64,000 bases of DNA. Origin: UBA6265 sp964526965. GTDB lineage: Bacteria; Chloroflexota; Chloroflexia; Thermomicrobiales; UBA6265. The stretch covers positions 1-64,000 of the forward strand of contig CAZGML010000004.1 in NCBI GenBank assembly GCA_964526965.1. Reading direction: 5' to 3'. The translations under genes and the position numbers were made by a program. How positions within the stretch are numbered: the stretch's first letter is position 1; the number at the start of each line of letters is the position of its first letter. The notes under the pieces were generated by a model, which ran no database searches, was not told where the DNA came from, and worked only from the letters and a program-made list of their open reading frames with translations. Shown piece by piece: positions 7,777 through 17,173 of this stretch.

Positions 7777-9369
7777 TTAAGGGAAGATTGAGTCGCCAGA
7801 CATGAGTCTGCTGATATCGCCGAACGCGATGTAGAACACCAGGCCGAGCAACAACAGCATACCGATCATGTGCACGGCGCCTTCCTTCTCTGGTGGCACA
7901 CGCTTGCCACCGCGCAAGATTTCGATAATTACGAAGACCAGGCGCCCGCCATCCAGGGCCGGAATCGGCAACAGGTTGAACAGGCCCAGCGCAATCGAGA
8001 TGAGCATCGTGAGGTTAAGCACAACTGGCAACACATTGCCATCGGCCGAACTGATGAGCTCCCCGGTCATCTGGCCCATACCAATGGGACCGACGAACGA
8101 ATCGAGCGGATCATCGCCCTGGAACGTCATCTGCAGTCCGTCGATGGTGCCGGTGATGAGTCCGGTGAACTGCCCCCATCCTTCCTGGAGGATCTGGTCA
8201 GCCGGCACGGATTCATACGTCACGTAGCCGATCGGATCGATACCGATCTCGTGGAAACCGGATGGTTGCAACAGGGCAAGGCCGATATTGGCCAGGACCT
8301 GGGTACGATCCAGTTCCGAGACATCCGGCACGCTGAGGGTTGTGGACATCTCCACGCGGCCATCAGCAGTGATCCGCACAAAGTCGAGCTCAACATCCTG
8401 ACCGGAGTTATTGATGATTGTGCTGATGAACTCCTGGCCGGTCGTGATCGGCTCGCCATTGACGTGCGTGATCTCATCCGACGAATAGAGCTCGGCACGA
8501 GCCGCGGGCGAGTTGGCAGCAACATCTGTTACTGGCAGCGAGCCTTCGGGTACGGTGAATTCGAGTTGCGATCGCTCTCCATCACGCTCGTAAGTGAGGG
8601 TTATTTCCTCGCCAAGGTGCGCATCGAGCATACCGATCGCCTGTGCCATCGCTTCGATCTCAACGCCATTGATCTCGACGATCTGGTCGCCCGGCTGGAG
8701 CCCGGCCTCTTCCGCCGGTGTGCCTGGCCGAACCTCATCCACCTGCACATTACTGAAGCGTCCGTCGCCAAAGCTGATGCCGGTGCTGCCCTGCCCTGCC
8801 GGCGGGTTTTCGCGTGGGGTGACGGTTGTCTCAATCGTCTCACTGCCACGCTGGATAACGACGGTGATCTCCTCACCGACGTTGGCGTTAACGACGTCGA
8901 TGGCCTCGCTGGTGGAATCGGTCGCCTCACCATCAATCGAGACGATGCGATCTCCCGGCTGCCATCCGGCCATCTGGGCTGGGGAATCCTGCTCGACAAC
9001 GCTGATGAACGGCTTGGACACCTGCACGCCGGTAGTGGCCACCAGAACCAGCGACAACACAACCGCTGCTACCAGGTTGGCCAGTGGACCTGCGAGCAGG
9101 AACCAGCCGCGTGCCCATGCCGAGACGTTGTGAAGCGAGCCAGGATCGCGATCATTCGCGTCCTCACCCTTCACACGGACGAATCCGCCGATCGGGAGTG
9201 CGTTGAGGCTCCAGAGCACACCACTGCGACGCCATCCCTTAATACGAGGTGGGAGTCCGATGCCGAACTCCTCGACCTTTACGCCCACGTTACGCGCGGC
9301 AAAGAAGTGGCCGAGCTCATGAATAACAATGAGAAAGGCGAGAATCGGCACTATTGCGAGAAATTCCAT
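7777..9369 (-). CDS. rseP: RseP-like site-2 membrane metalloprotease
   Basis: 530 aa, M50 family, cutting transmembrane anti-sigma factors or signal peptides within the membrane. The zinc motif HELGH is at about residue 18, and the third ligand motif is LLPIPALDGGRL near 455. Between them lie two clear PDZ domains (VVEQDSPAQMAGWQPGDRI and VRPGTPAEEAGLQPGDQI) and a weaker third repeat, making the protein longer than the usual 360-450 aa. Membrane segments occur at the N-terminus, around 95-115 and at the C-terminus. Three ECF sigma genes in this window with single-pass membrane partners are possible clients, but that is inference. Confidence 0.9.
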   Translation of the reverse strand: MEFLAIVPILAFLIVIHELGHFFAARNVGVKVEEFGIGLPPRIKGWRRSGVLWSLNALPIGGFVRVKGEDANDRDPGSLHNVSAWARGWFLLAGPLANLVAAVVLSLVLVATTGVQVSKPFISVVEQDSPAQMAGWQPGDRIVSIDGEATDSTSEAIDVVNANVGEEITVVIQRGSETIETTVTPRENPPAGQGSTGISFGDGRFSNVQVDEVRPGTPAEEAGLQPGDQIVEINGVEIEAMAQAIGMLDAHLGEEITLTYERDGERSQLEFTVPEGSLPVTDVAANSPAARAELYSSDEITHVNGEPITTGQEFISTIINNSGQDVELDFVRITADGRVEMSTTLSVPDVSELDRTQVLANIGLALLQPSGFHEIGIDPIGYVTYESVPADQILQEGWGQFTGLITGTIDGLQMTFQGDDPLDSFVGPIGMGQMTGELISSADGNVLPVVLNLTMLISIALGLFNLLPIPALDGGRLVFVIIEILRGGKRVPPEKEGAVHMIGMLLLLGLVFYIAFGDISRLMSGDSIFP

Positions 9370-10179
9370 AGAAGTTGAGATGTCCTGGTGTATTGCTGGC
9401 CAATCGGAACTGCGCGCACACGTAGCCGCAGCAACTCCGCACTATCGCGGTGCTCCGGGAAAGTCTACCAAATACTATGCAAACACCCCGGGCTGATAGG
9501 GATTCCCATTCACAGCTCGCAACTAAACCACGGACGTATATATCCGAACATGGTACGGCTATAAACGCACACATGTTTATCAACACAGGCACTTGTCAAA
9601 TTGATTGAACGAAAGCATGGGAAGGCAATACCCGATAATCGCAAGCGTGCCAAAAGATGCACGAGATAGCGAAACCGGGCTGTGGAAACACCGGGGTCGT
9701 CGATCCATCGAATGAGGTTGGTTACCGGCCGGCCTGATCGTGAAGGTGGCTGGTGCCCCGGAAATGGTTGCGAACATGAGTTCGGGTTCGATTGTGTACC
9801 TGTTGCGTTCCGCCAGTGCGGCCTTTTTGAGCCCCCAGATTCAACGACTCATACAAATCCGACCTTTTTCGTTAACCACGTGCTTCACCTTTATGTTACA
9901 AACATCCTGGGGGAGCTACCCAGGAGCAGGACGCAGGGGCTCACAGATGTCACGACACCATATGGGGTGGCAGATGCCAACACAGGATGGGAGATGGCGT
10001 TGACAGAAAACCCGGTACTTGCTCATGGAGCGAATGTTATAAACGGGAAAATTGTGCAGCCCAGCGTTGCCAATGCCTTCGGAAAAGAGCCTGTAACTCT
10101 GGCGCAAGCTATCGGTGGCATTCATTCTGCGTAGTACCCTCCCAGGTAGCGATAACTTTACCCGGCTGGGGGGCCAAGG
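9370..10179. other. 810-bp divergent intergenic region
   Basis: No convincing gene was found between the divergent rseP and Xer genes. Short open frames here have no good ribosome site and no recognisable motif. The part around 9470-9660 looks AT-richer than its neighbours. Two small inverted repeats are visible: CCTGGG/CCCAGG at 9906-9924, and GATAAC...GTTATC at 10151-10189, which spans the Xer GTG start. No tRNA, SRP, RNase P or tmRNA signature was recognised. Confidence 0.5.
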
Positions 10180-11133
10180 GTGGTTATCGCGGAATCGTGG
10201 AACTGGTGGATGGACCTGTTCGCACAAGGGATCACATACGTGCACACACAATTAGAAGCGTTCCTGCAGTACCTGCGAGAAGAACGCCAGGCTTCGGAAA
10301 ACACAATACTCGCCTACAAGAGCGATCTCTTGCAGTTCATTGAATTTCTTGAGACGCCGCCAGAAGAACGGTATATGGATCTTCAGATCTCTGATTGGTC
10401 GCAGTTGACCGGTCGGCACCTGGAGACCTACGTTGACGACCTGGACGCATACGAATACGTCCAGTCCACTATCGCCCGCAAGGTGGCGGCATTGCGCGTA
10501 TTCATGCAGTGGATGCAGGATCAGGACATCGTCGATTTCGACGGCGTTGTTCACCTTCGCCCACCGGCAGTACCGCGCAGCAGCCCACGCGTGCTCACCA
10601 GCCAGCAGATCAAGGACCTGATCGAATCCACCACCAAGGAGGATTGGCGGCCAGAATCGGTTCGCGACCGCGCCATGATGGAGCTGCTCTACGCAACCGG
10701 CGTTCGCGCCAGCGAGCTGCTCGCTCTTGACGTGGATGACATTGGTCCGAACTACGAATCGGTAACTACGCTCTCCACCGACGATGAAATGCGCATCATC
10801 AGCCTGCCATCCTGGGCCAAGAAGACGCTGAAGAACTACGTGGAGGACGCCCGGGAAAAGCTGGCTACAACAAGCAAGGAAGAATCTGCACTCTTCCTGA
10901 ATCATCGTGGCACACGGCTGACGCGTCAGGGTCTGTGGCTGCTCTTTAAGGGATACGCGGCCAATCTCGGCATCGAGTCCTTCTCCCCGCACATCCTGCG
11001 GCACAGCTTTGCCGTGCACTCGCTGGAGAAAGGCGTACCGCTCAACGAGGTGCAAACCGCGCTCGGCCACGTCAGCCGCAGCACGACTGCCTCGTACAAA
11101 CGTCAGGAAGCATCGGCCAACGCTGAATCCTGA
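10180..11133 (+). CDS. Tyrosine recombinase, XerC/XerD-like
   Basis: 317 aa. It has an N-terminal SAM-like core-binding domain (about 24-110, with LAYKSDLLQFIEFL) and a C-terminal catalytic domain. Visible catalytic residues are R176 (ATGVRASELL), H271 and R274 (HILRHSF), H297 (LGHVS) and nucleophile Y306 (TASYKR). Size and simplicity fit chromosome dimer resolution at dif rather than a phage integrase, but XerC, XerD or XerA cannot be told apart and no dif site was identified. The GTG at 10180 is the longest start; ATG 10210 or GTG 10240 are possible. A strong terminator follows. Confidence 0.85.
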   Translation: MVIAESWNWWMDLFAQGITYVHTQLEAFLQYLREERQASENTILAYKSDLLQFIEFLETPPEERYMDLQISDWSQLTGRHLETYVDDLDAYEYVQSTIARKVAALRVFMQWMQDQDIVDFDGVVHLRPPAVPRSSPRVLTSQQIKDLIESTTKEDWRPESVRDRAMMELLYATGVRASELLALDVDDIGPNYESVTTLSTDDEMRIISLPSWAKKTLKNYVEDAREKLATTSKEESALFLNHRGTRLTRQGLWLLFKGYAANLGIESFSPHILRHSFAVHSLEKGVPLNEVQTALGHVSRSTTASYKRQEASANAES

Positions 11134-11171
11134 ACCGAAATCCAATAGAATAGTCACGGTAGAGTGACGCA

Positions 11172-11200
11172 CGGCGGCCCCCTACGGGCCGCCGGTTTTT
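11172..11200 (+). terminator. Rho-independent terminator
   Basis: CGGCGGCCC and GGGCCGCCG form a perfect 9-bp stem with a CCTAC loop, followed by GTTTTT. It lies 38 bases after the Xer stop and 18 bases before glyQS, so it may instead attenuate glyQS if the two are co-transcribed. Confidence 0.9.
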
Positions 11201-11218
11201 GTATGGAGATGATATCGA

Positions 11219-12634
11219 ATGACACAGGAATCAAATCGCGCCGCCACAATGGACAAGATCGTTGCGCTCAGCAAACGGCGAGGATTTGTCTTCCCTGGTT
11301 CCGATATCTACGGTGGCCTCGCCAACACGTGGGATTTTGGACCACTCGGTACCGAGCTGCGCAACAACATCAAGAAGCTCTGGTGGCGCACCTTCGTGCA
11401 AAAGCGCCGCGATATGGTTGGTGTAGATGCCGGTATTCTCATGCATCCGCGCGTGTGGGAAGCAAGCGGGCATGTGGTGAACTTCAACGACCCCCTGGTG
11501 GATTGCAAGACCTGCAAGAGCCGGTTCCGCGCCGATCACCTGCTTGAAGACAAGCTCGATATGGAAGACGCCGAGGCCAAAAGTCCGGAGGAGCTTTCCC
11601 AGATCATTCGTGAGGCGAACCTCGCCTGTCCGAACTGCGGCAACCGCACGCTCACCGATGCACGTCAGTTCAATATGATGTTCCGCACCACTATCGGCCC
11701 GGTGGATGAGAGCGCCACTCCGGTGTACCTCCGCCCGGAAACGGCGCAAGGCATATTTGTGCAGTACAAGAACCTGGTGAGCAGCCAGCGGGTGAAAGTG
11801 CCGTTTGGAGTGGGCCAGATCGGCAAGGCGTTCCGCAACGAGATCACCCCCGGAAACTTCATCTTCCGTGTGCTGGAGTTCGAGCAGATGGAGATCGAGT
11901 ACTTCTGCCACCCGGATGAGGCAGCAGAGACGTTCGACAAGTGGCTTGCCGATATGCATGACTGGGTCGAGCTGATTGGGCTCAATCCGGACCACGTACG
12001 TGTACGCGAACATAGCGAGGAAGAACTGAGCCACTACTCCGACCGCACGCTGGATTTCGAGTACTTCTTCCCGGGCACGCTGGGCTGGAAGGAACTTTAT
12101 GGCCTGGCGAATCGAACCGATTACGACCTGCGCCAGCACCAGGACGTCAGCGGAGTTGACCTTACCTACTTCGACCAGGCACGAAACACACGCTACCTGC
12201 CGTACGTAATTGAGCCGACGTTTGGTGTGGACCGCACCATGCTCACTGTGCTGGTGGATGCCTACGATGAGGAAGAGACCGTTGATGTCAACGGCAAGAG
12301 CGATACCCGCACGGTTATGCGATTCAAGCCCGCCCTGGCACCCTACAAGGCCGCGGTGTTGCCACTGGCACGCAAGCCGGAACTCACCAGTGTGGCGAAC
12401 GAACTCTACGAGAACCTGATGGATGAAACCGGCCTTCTCCTCGATTACGACGAGACATCCAACATCGGGAAGCGCTATCGCCGCCAGGATGAAATCGGCA
12501 CCCCATTCTGCATCACCGTAGATTTTGATAGTCTGGAAGATGGTGCCGTCACCATTCGTGACCGGGACTCGATGGAACAGGAACGCGTGGCGATGACCGA
12601 GGTTGCAGCCTACCTGCGCGAAAAAGTACGTTAG
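11219..12634 (+). CDS. glyQS: Glycyl-tRNA synthetase (single-chain class II)
   Basis: 471 aa, the alpha2 type found in Gram-positives, Chloroflexota, archaea and eukaryotes rather than the GlyQ/GlyS tetramer. Class II motif 1 is in the N-terminal GLANTWDFGPLG region. An insertion carries CKTC and CPNCGNRT, a possible zinc site. Motif 2 is FRNEITPGNFIFRVLEFEQMEIEYF, and motif 3 ends in the EPTFGVDRTM region, followed by an anticodon-binding domain (APYKAAVLPL onwards). GGAGATGATATCGA precedes the ATG. Confidence 0.95.
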   Translation: MTQESNRAATMDKIVALSKRRGFVFPGSDIYGGLANTWDFGPLGTELRNNIKKLWWRTFVQKRRDMVGVDAGILMHPRVWEASGHVVNFNDPLVDCKTCKSRFRADHLLEDKLDMEDAEAKSPEELSQIIREANLACPNCGNRTLTDARQFNMMFRTTIGPVDESATPVYLRPETAQGIFVQYKNLVSSQRVKVPFGVGQIGKAFRNEITPGNFIFRVLEFEQMEIEYFCHPDEAAETFDKWLADMHDWVELIGLNPDHVRVREHSEEELSHYSDRTLDFEYFFPGTLGWKELYGLANRTDYDLRQHQDVSGVDLTYFDQARNTRYLPYVIEPTFGVDRTMLTVLVDAYDEEETVDVNGKSDTRTVMRFKPALAPYKAAVLPLARKPELTSVANELYENLMDETGLLLDYDETSNIGKRYRRQDEIGTPFCITVDFDSLEDGAVTIRDRDSMEQERVAMTEVAAYLREKVR

Positions 12635-12728
12635 AATACGCCAAACTCGCGCTCATCTCCGCTCGGGATGCACCGCCGCATCGGAAGCAGTGGAAATGCC
12701 ACTCATGCAAAGAAGGATGAAAACACGC

Positions 12729-13790
12729 ATGTCCAGGATGATCACTCGACGACACTTCGCCGCCGGGCTCGGCTCCCTGCCGCTTATCGGTGCCGCAGGT
12801 GCGCACGCCCAGGGCACGCCAGAAGCATCGCCCACGAGCCTTGAGCCGGTGGAGATTCCGCCCGTAGACGTCCCCGAAGACGCCACCGTTATGGACGTTG
12901 GCTTCCTGCCGATTCTCATTTATGCACCCATGTACGTGGCGCTGGAGAAGGGCTACTACGCCGAGCGTGGCATTGATATGCGCCCCACGCCGATGAACAG
13001 CGGCACCGACCTCGCCGTTATGGTGAGCACCAACGACCTGCAGGTTGCGCTGAGCGGTATTGGCCCGGCGTTCTGGAACGGTATCGATTCCGGCCTGCCG
13101 TTGGATATCATCGCTCCCGGCCACGAGGAAGGCATTCCCGTTGCCACGCCGCTTATGGTGGGCGCTGATAGCGATATCGAAAGCGTCGACCAGCTTGAGG
13201 GCAAGCGCGTTTCGGTGAATGCACCGGGCGCAACAGAGTACTGGCTCAATGCCGCACTCGAGACCGGTGGGATCACCATCGAGGATGTTGAGCTCCAGTA
13301 CATGACCTTCCCGGATGCCGTTACCGCCCTCTCCACAGGAGCGCTCGATGGCGCCATGGTCGGTGAGCCCCTGGCTACCAGCGCGATCCAACAGGGACTG
13401 GCGCGAATCCTGACGGAAGAGTTCGATGTTGCCGGTATCCAGGTGACCGCGGTCTTCGCCAACCACGATTGGGTGGAGGAAAATCAGGAGACGGCCGCCA
13501 ACTTCGTGGCTGCCTATCTGCAGGCCTGCCGCGACCTGATCGACGAGCCAAACGACCCGCTCAACCTCACCATCATCAACCAGTACACCGAAGTGCCAAT
13601 GGAATTGATAGCAGAATCCAGCCGCCCGACCTATCAGCCAAATGGCGATGTGCATGTCGACAACCTGGTGATGCTGCAGGAGTTCTTCTCCAACCGCGAC
13701 CTGATGGCATACGAGGGCACCATTGATCCGACCACCGTCATCCGGCAGGATGTCATCGATGCGGCCGTGGAATCGATCGGGGCTCGTTAG
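12729..13790 (+). CDS. ABC transporter substrate-binding protein, NMT1/TauA/SsuA type
   Basis: 353 aa from the ATG at 12729, which has AGAAGGA 11 bases upstream; earlier in-frame ATGs at 12705 and 12717 are poorly spaced from it. The N-terminus TRRHFAAGLGSLPLIGAAGA is a twin-arginine-like signal, followed by an Ala-Thr-Pro-Glu-rich linker. The binding domain begins DVGFLPILIYAPMYVALEKG and continues with a periplasmic-binding fold typical of nitrate, sulfonate, taurine or thiamine-precursor carriers. The substrate cannot be assigned. The ATPase gene starts six bases downstream and the permease follows, forming one importer. The downstream menA does not obviously explain the substrate. Confidence 0.85.
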   Translation: MSRMITRRHFAAGLGSLPLIGAAGAHAQGTPEASPTSLEPVEIPPVDVPEDATVMDVGFLPILIYAPMYVALEKGYYAERGIDMRPTPMNSGTDLAVMVSTNDLQVALSGIGPAFWNGIDSGLPLDIIAPGHEEGIPVATPLMVGADSDIESVDQLEGKRVSVNAPGATEYWLNAALETGGITIEDVELQYMTFPDAVTALSTGALDGAMVGEPLATSAIQQGLARILTEEFDVAGIQVTAVFANHDWVEENQETAANFVAAYLQACRDLIDEPNDPLNLTIINQYTEVPMELIAESSRPTYQPNGDVHVDNLVMLQEFFSNRDLMAYEGTIDPTTVIRQDVIDAAVESIGAR

Positions 13791-13796
13791 CGGCGA

Positions 13797-14654
13797 ATGA
13801 TGCGATCGAACGAGCATGCTTCAGATACAGATGAACGTGTAAACTCGGGCCCAAATGGGCCGAACAGTCGTCAGGGAGCGCGTGTTGTTGCGCGCGACAC
13901 CACCAAAATCTTCCCGACGACTGACGGCCCAATCACCGCGGTCGAGCAGATCGACCTCGATGTGCACGCCGGTGAGTTCCTGGTGATCGTTGGGCCATCC
14001 GGCTGCGGCAAATCGACCCTGCTGCGAATGATCGCCGAGCTGGATTCGCCCACCACCGGGTCGATCCTGCTATCGTCTCCCGGCAGTAACCGCAAACCCA
14101 CCAACAGCATGGTGTTTCATGGTCGCACGCTTTTCCCGTGGCTGAGCTTGCGCTCCAATGTCGCCTACGGACTGCAAATGCAAGGCGAATCGAAGCGGCA
14201 ATCGCTGAACAAGGCCGACCAGCTGCTCGAGACAGTTGGGCTCTATCAATTCCGCAACTCCTGGCCGCACCAGGTGAGCGAGGGCATGCGGCAGCGAACC
14301 TCGCTGGCGCGGGCGCTGGCAACCGATCCACAGCTGCTGCTGATGGACGAACCTTTTGGCGCGCTCGATGAGCAGACGCGCTACATCCTGCAGGAAGAAT
14401 TGCTCAGCATTTGGGATAACACCGGCAAAACGGTGATCTTCGTTACCCACTCTATTGAAGAGGCATTGCTGCTCGGCGATCGTGTCGTGGTGATGACTGC
14501 CCGACCTGGCAAGATCGCCGACGATATCACGATTCCATTCGAACGCCCCCGTAACCTCACCACCATTCGATCGCACCAGGAGTTCGGAGTCCTCTTCGAT
14601 CGCATCTGGAGTCGCCTGCGCGAGGAAGTTGAGCGAGGAGGAGCGTTCGGGTGA
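13797..14654 (+). CDS. ABC transporter ATPase, SsuB/TauB/NrtD type
   Basis: 285 aa. Walker A is GPSGCGKST, the Q-loop region is SMVFHGRTLFPW (a His replaces the usual Gln), the signature is VSEGMRQRTSLARAL rather than the canonical LSGGQ, and Walker B is LLLMDEPFGALDEQT with the switch His in VTHSIEEAL. Residues 1-35 form a variable N-terminal extension, so a later start is possible. It energises uptake with the flanking binding protein and permease. Its stop overlaps the permease start (GTGA). The Q-loop and signature differences are worth checking but occur within this subfamily. Confidence 0.9.
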   Translation: MMRSNEHASDTDERVNSGPNGPNSRQGARVVARDTTKIFPTTDGPITAVEQIDLDVHAGEFLVIVGPSGCGKSTLLRMIAELDSPTTGSILLSSPGSNRKPTNSMVFHGRTLFPWLSLRSNVAYGLQMQGESKRQSLNKADQLLETVGLYQFRNSWPHQVSEGMRQRTSLARALATDPQLLLMDEPFGALDEQTRYILQEELLSIWDNTGKTVIFVTHSIEEALLLGDRVVVMTARPGKIADDITIPFERPRNLTTIRSHQEFGVLFDRIWSRLREEVERGGAFG

Positions 14655-15409
14655 ACAGACGTACGCTGGAACTCATCCTCACGTTTGCAGGACCTGTGGT
14701 CATTTTGGCGGTGTGGGAGACCCTCAGCCGGTTGGAGTGGATCAACCCCCTCTTCTGGCCAGCACCGAGTACCCTCTGGCCGACTGCTGTGGACATGTTC
14801 CAGAACGACGACCTGCTCGGCGATATCGGCATGAGCCTTTACCGCATCTTTGGTGGATTCATAATCGGCACGATTCCGGGCGTGATACTGGGTCTGGCAA
14901 TGGGCCTCTCGTGGCCTGTGCGGGTCTTTTTTATGCCGATTGCATCGGCGATCTATGCCATCCCCAAAATCGCCATCCTGCCGCTGGTGATCATCGCGTT
15001 TGGTACCGGTGAGCTCAGCAAGGTGATGATCGTGGCAATCAGCATCTTCTTTATGATCGCGCTCAGCACCATGAGCGGTGTGCTGGCCATCGACAATCAG
15101 TTCCAGGATGTCGCATCAAACCTGGGGGCAAACCGATTGCAGATGTTCCTGACCGTGGCGTTGCCAGGCAGCCTGCCAGCGATCTTTACCGGCATGCGGC
15201 TCTCGCTTGGTTTCGCGTTGATCGTAATTGTCGGCACCGAGTTCCTGGCGGCGGATAAGGGCATCGGCTGGACCATCTGGCAGAGTTACCAAATCCTGCA
15301 GATGAAGAAGATGTTTGTAGGATTAATCATCACCGGCCTGCTCGGCTGGGCAATGAACCTGATGTTGGACCTGACAGAACGGACGTTTGTGCCATGGCGC
15401 AATCAGTAG
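14651..15409 (+). CDS. ABC transporter permease, SsuC/TauC type
   Basis: 252 aa, six predicted membrane segments, GTG start overlapping the ATPase stop by four bases. The EAA-loop sequence QDVASNLGANRLQMFLTVALPGSLPAIFTGMRL, at about residues 154-186, is the contact point for the ATPase and is diagnostic for BPD_transp_1 permeases. The N-terminal segment LILTFAGPVVILAVWETL is a signal anchor. The next gene, menA, begins inside the last 16 bases, so all five genes from 12729 to 17147 may be one transcript. Confidence 0.92.
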   Translation: MNRRTLELILTFAGPVVILAVWETLSRLEWINPLFWPAPSTLWPTAVDMFQNDDLLGDIGMSLYRIFGGFIIGTIPGVILGLAMGLSWPVRVFFMPIASAIYAIPKIAILPLVIIAFGTGELSKVMIVAISIFFMIALSTMSGVLAIDNQFQDVASNLGANRLQMFLTVALPGSLPAIFTGMRLSLGFALIVIVGTEFLAADKGIGWTIWQSYQILQMKKMFVGLIITGLLGWAMNLMLDLTERTFVPWRNQ

Positions 15410-16341
15410 CGGATAGGCATGCCGGCAGAACGGGCTCGCCAGACCCCATGCCACGTTGGCGGGTGTGGTTTTTGGCGGTGCGTCCGTGGAGCCTCACCAT
15501 CTCCGTCGTGCCGATACTGCTGGCGAGTGCACTGGCGTGGGCGTATGGAACCCACTCACTGCTCCTCGGGGTGCTGATGCTGCTCACATCCGTAGTCACG
15601 CACATCGCCTGTAATCTCACCAACGATTATTTCGATAACGAATCTGGTGTGGATATCGTGCAGCACGAGGGCCACGGACGCATGCTGCAGGATGGACACC
15701 TCACCAACGATGAACTCCGCAATGGCATGGTCGTCTCCTTTGCCGTGGCGTTACTCTTCGGGATCCCGATCATCGTGCACCTGGGCTGGCTCGGGGTTGT
15801 GTTCGCGCTGATCGGCGCCGGTGTGGCGTTCCTCTATACGGGTGGCCCCTGGCCACTGGCGTACAACCGACTCGGTGAAATCGGTGTGTTTATCGCCATG
15901 GGCCTGGTGATGGTAGGTGGGGCGTTTTATGTCCACACCGGCACACTCACCTGGCCGGCGGCCATATTGGCGACCAATGTCGGGCTCTATGCGGCGGCGA
16001 TCCTGCACGCCAACAACATGCGCGATATCGATGTGGATGCCATGCACAGCAAGCACACGCTGGCCAACACCTTTGGATGGCACGTTGGTGTGCGGGAGTA
16101 CGCCGTGTTGGTTGCGCTCCCCTTCCTGCTCACGGTTGCACTGGTGATTATGCAGCCGGCGTATTGGCCACTGCTCGCGACGTTGCTGGTGGTTCCCATG
16201 GCGCTTGAGGCTATCCACCACATGCGCGCCAGATCAAAGGGAGAACTCACCTCCGCCATCGTTGGTATGAGCACACAGTTGCACCAGCGATACGGGGTAG
16301 TTGCGACGATCGCGCTGGTCGTCATCGGATTCATGCAATGA
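15394..16341 (+). CDS. menA: 1,4-dihydroxy-2-naphthoate polyprenyltransferase
   Basis: 315 aa UbiA-family membrane enzyme that attaches the polyprenyl tail to DHNA in menaquinone synthesis. The first Asp-rich motif is NDYFDNESGVD and the second lies in NNMRDIDVDAMHSKHTLA, both facing the diphosphate site. About nine membrane segments are visible. FLYTGGPWPLAYNRLGEIGVF is characteristic of MenA. A start at 15451 (MPRWRVWFLAVRP) would remove a 19-residue polar leader and is plausible. It overlaps both neighbours, the upstream permease and the downstream phosphoesterase. Confidence 0.9.
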   Translation: MAQSVADRHAGRTGSPDPMPRWRVWFLAVRPWSLTISVVPILLASALAWAYGTHSLLLGVLMLLTSVVTHIACNLTNDYFDNESGVDIVQHEGHGRMLQDGHLTNDELRNGMVVSFAVALLFGIPIIVHLGWLGVVFALIGAGVAFLYTGGPWPLAYNRLGEIGVFIAMGLVMVGGAFYVHTGTLTWPAAILATNVGLYAAAILHANNMRDIDVDAMHSKHTLANTFGWHVGVREYAVLVALPFLLTVALVIMQPAYWPLLATLLVVPMALEAIHHMRARSKGELTSAIVGMSTQLHQRYGVVATIALVVIGFMQ

Positions 16342-17147
16342 CCCGCCGACTATGGCAATGGGCGTGGAGACTCCTCGCCGCGGGATTCATCAGTAGCGTG
16401 CTGATCTCACTCTATGCACGGTATATCGAGCCGAAATGGCTGGAGGTGACGAGGCTCGATCTCGCCACAGGCGATGATCCGCTCACCATCGCGTTTGTCA
16501 CAGACCTGCATGTGGGTCCGAGCTTCTCGGCCGCGGACCTGGAGCCGACAATTCACGCGCTGGAACAAATGCAGCCGGATGTGATTTTGTTCGGCGGCGA
16601 TTTCATCAGCGAGTCGCCCCGCTTCCTCTACGACCTTGAGGCACCACTTACGCGCATGACCGCCACGGCCCGGCTTGGTAGCTGGGGTATTTGGGGAAAC
16701 CACGATATCGCGAATATCCGCCGTCGCATGGAGCCCGTGCTGGAGCGCTACGGCGTCCGGATGCTGACGAACGAATCCACGCACATCCGTGGCGATTTGT
16801 GGGTTGTGGGCGTGGACGATGTGCTGCTTGGGAACGCCGACCTCGATGCGTCGTTCGCCGGGGTGCCGGCTGGTGCCCGCGTGATTGCGATGTGGCACGA
16901 GCCCGATGTGGCCCATTACCTGGCCGACTATAAGCCGATGGTGATGCTTGGAGGTCACTCCCATGGCGGGCAGGTGCGGATTCCTGGAATCGGCGCCCTG
17001 GCCGCACCCAAGAAGGGTGAGCAGTTCGTGACCGGGTGGTTTGATGTGAACGGCGTGCCGCTGTATGTGAGCCGCGGAATTGGCATGTATCGTCCACCGG
17101 TGCGATTGAATTGCCGCCCGGAGTTGGCAGTCTTACGCGTGGATTGA
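16338..17147 (+). CDS. Membrane-anchored metallophosphoesterase, YaeI/YkuE type
   Basis: 269 aa. An N-terminal membrane anchor (about 8-28) is followed by the calcineurin-like domain with DLHVGPS, GGDFISE, GNHD, MWHEPDV and GGHSHGGQVRIP. That set is characteristic of the YaeI/YkuE subgroup, which acts at the membrane face on UDP-sugar-linked or phospholipid substrates. The substrate here is not known. The ATG overlaps the menA stop. The gene ends 27 bases before the tandem repeat array. Confidence 0.88.
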   Translation: MTRRLWQWAWRLLAAGFISSVLISLYARYIEPKWLEVTRLDLATGDDPLTIAFVTDLHVGPSFSAADLEPTIHALEQMQPDVILFGGDFISESPRFLYDLEAPLTRMTATARLGSWGIWGNHDIANIRRRMEPVLERYGVRMLTNESTHIRGDLWVVGVDDVLLGNADLDASFAGVPAGARVIAMWHEPDVAHYLADYKPMVMLGGHSHGGQVRIPGIGALAAPKKGEQFVTGWFDVNGVPLYVSRGIGMYRPPVRLNCRPELAVLRVD

Positions 17148-17173
17148 GACGTGCACCGTGACCTTTCGCACGG

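Noticed and set aside
7870..9378. 502-codon plus-strand frame antisense to rseP
   Set aside because: It is the codon-bias shadow of rseP, with no ribosome site or domain. The same applies to long frames at 22330-23244, 24607-25794, 52795-54024 and 57172-58512.
9781..9800. tRNA-like T-loop (GGTTCGATTG)
   Set aside because: No anticodon arm or acceptor pairing could be placed around it.
10000..10040. Promoter with TTGACA (10000-10005)
   Set aside because: No acceptable -10 is found at 16-18 bases; the TATAAA-like sequence is about 30 bases away.
9682..10134. 150-codon plus-strand frame in the rseP-Xer gap
   Set aside because: Composition is not protein-like, there is no ribosome site, and overlapping frames of similar length exist.
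12635..12728. TPP or other riboswitch before the NMT1-type binding protein
   Set aside because: The gap is under 100 bases and contains none of the conserved TPP-box sequences, so thiamine-precursor uptake is not supported.
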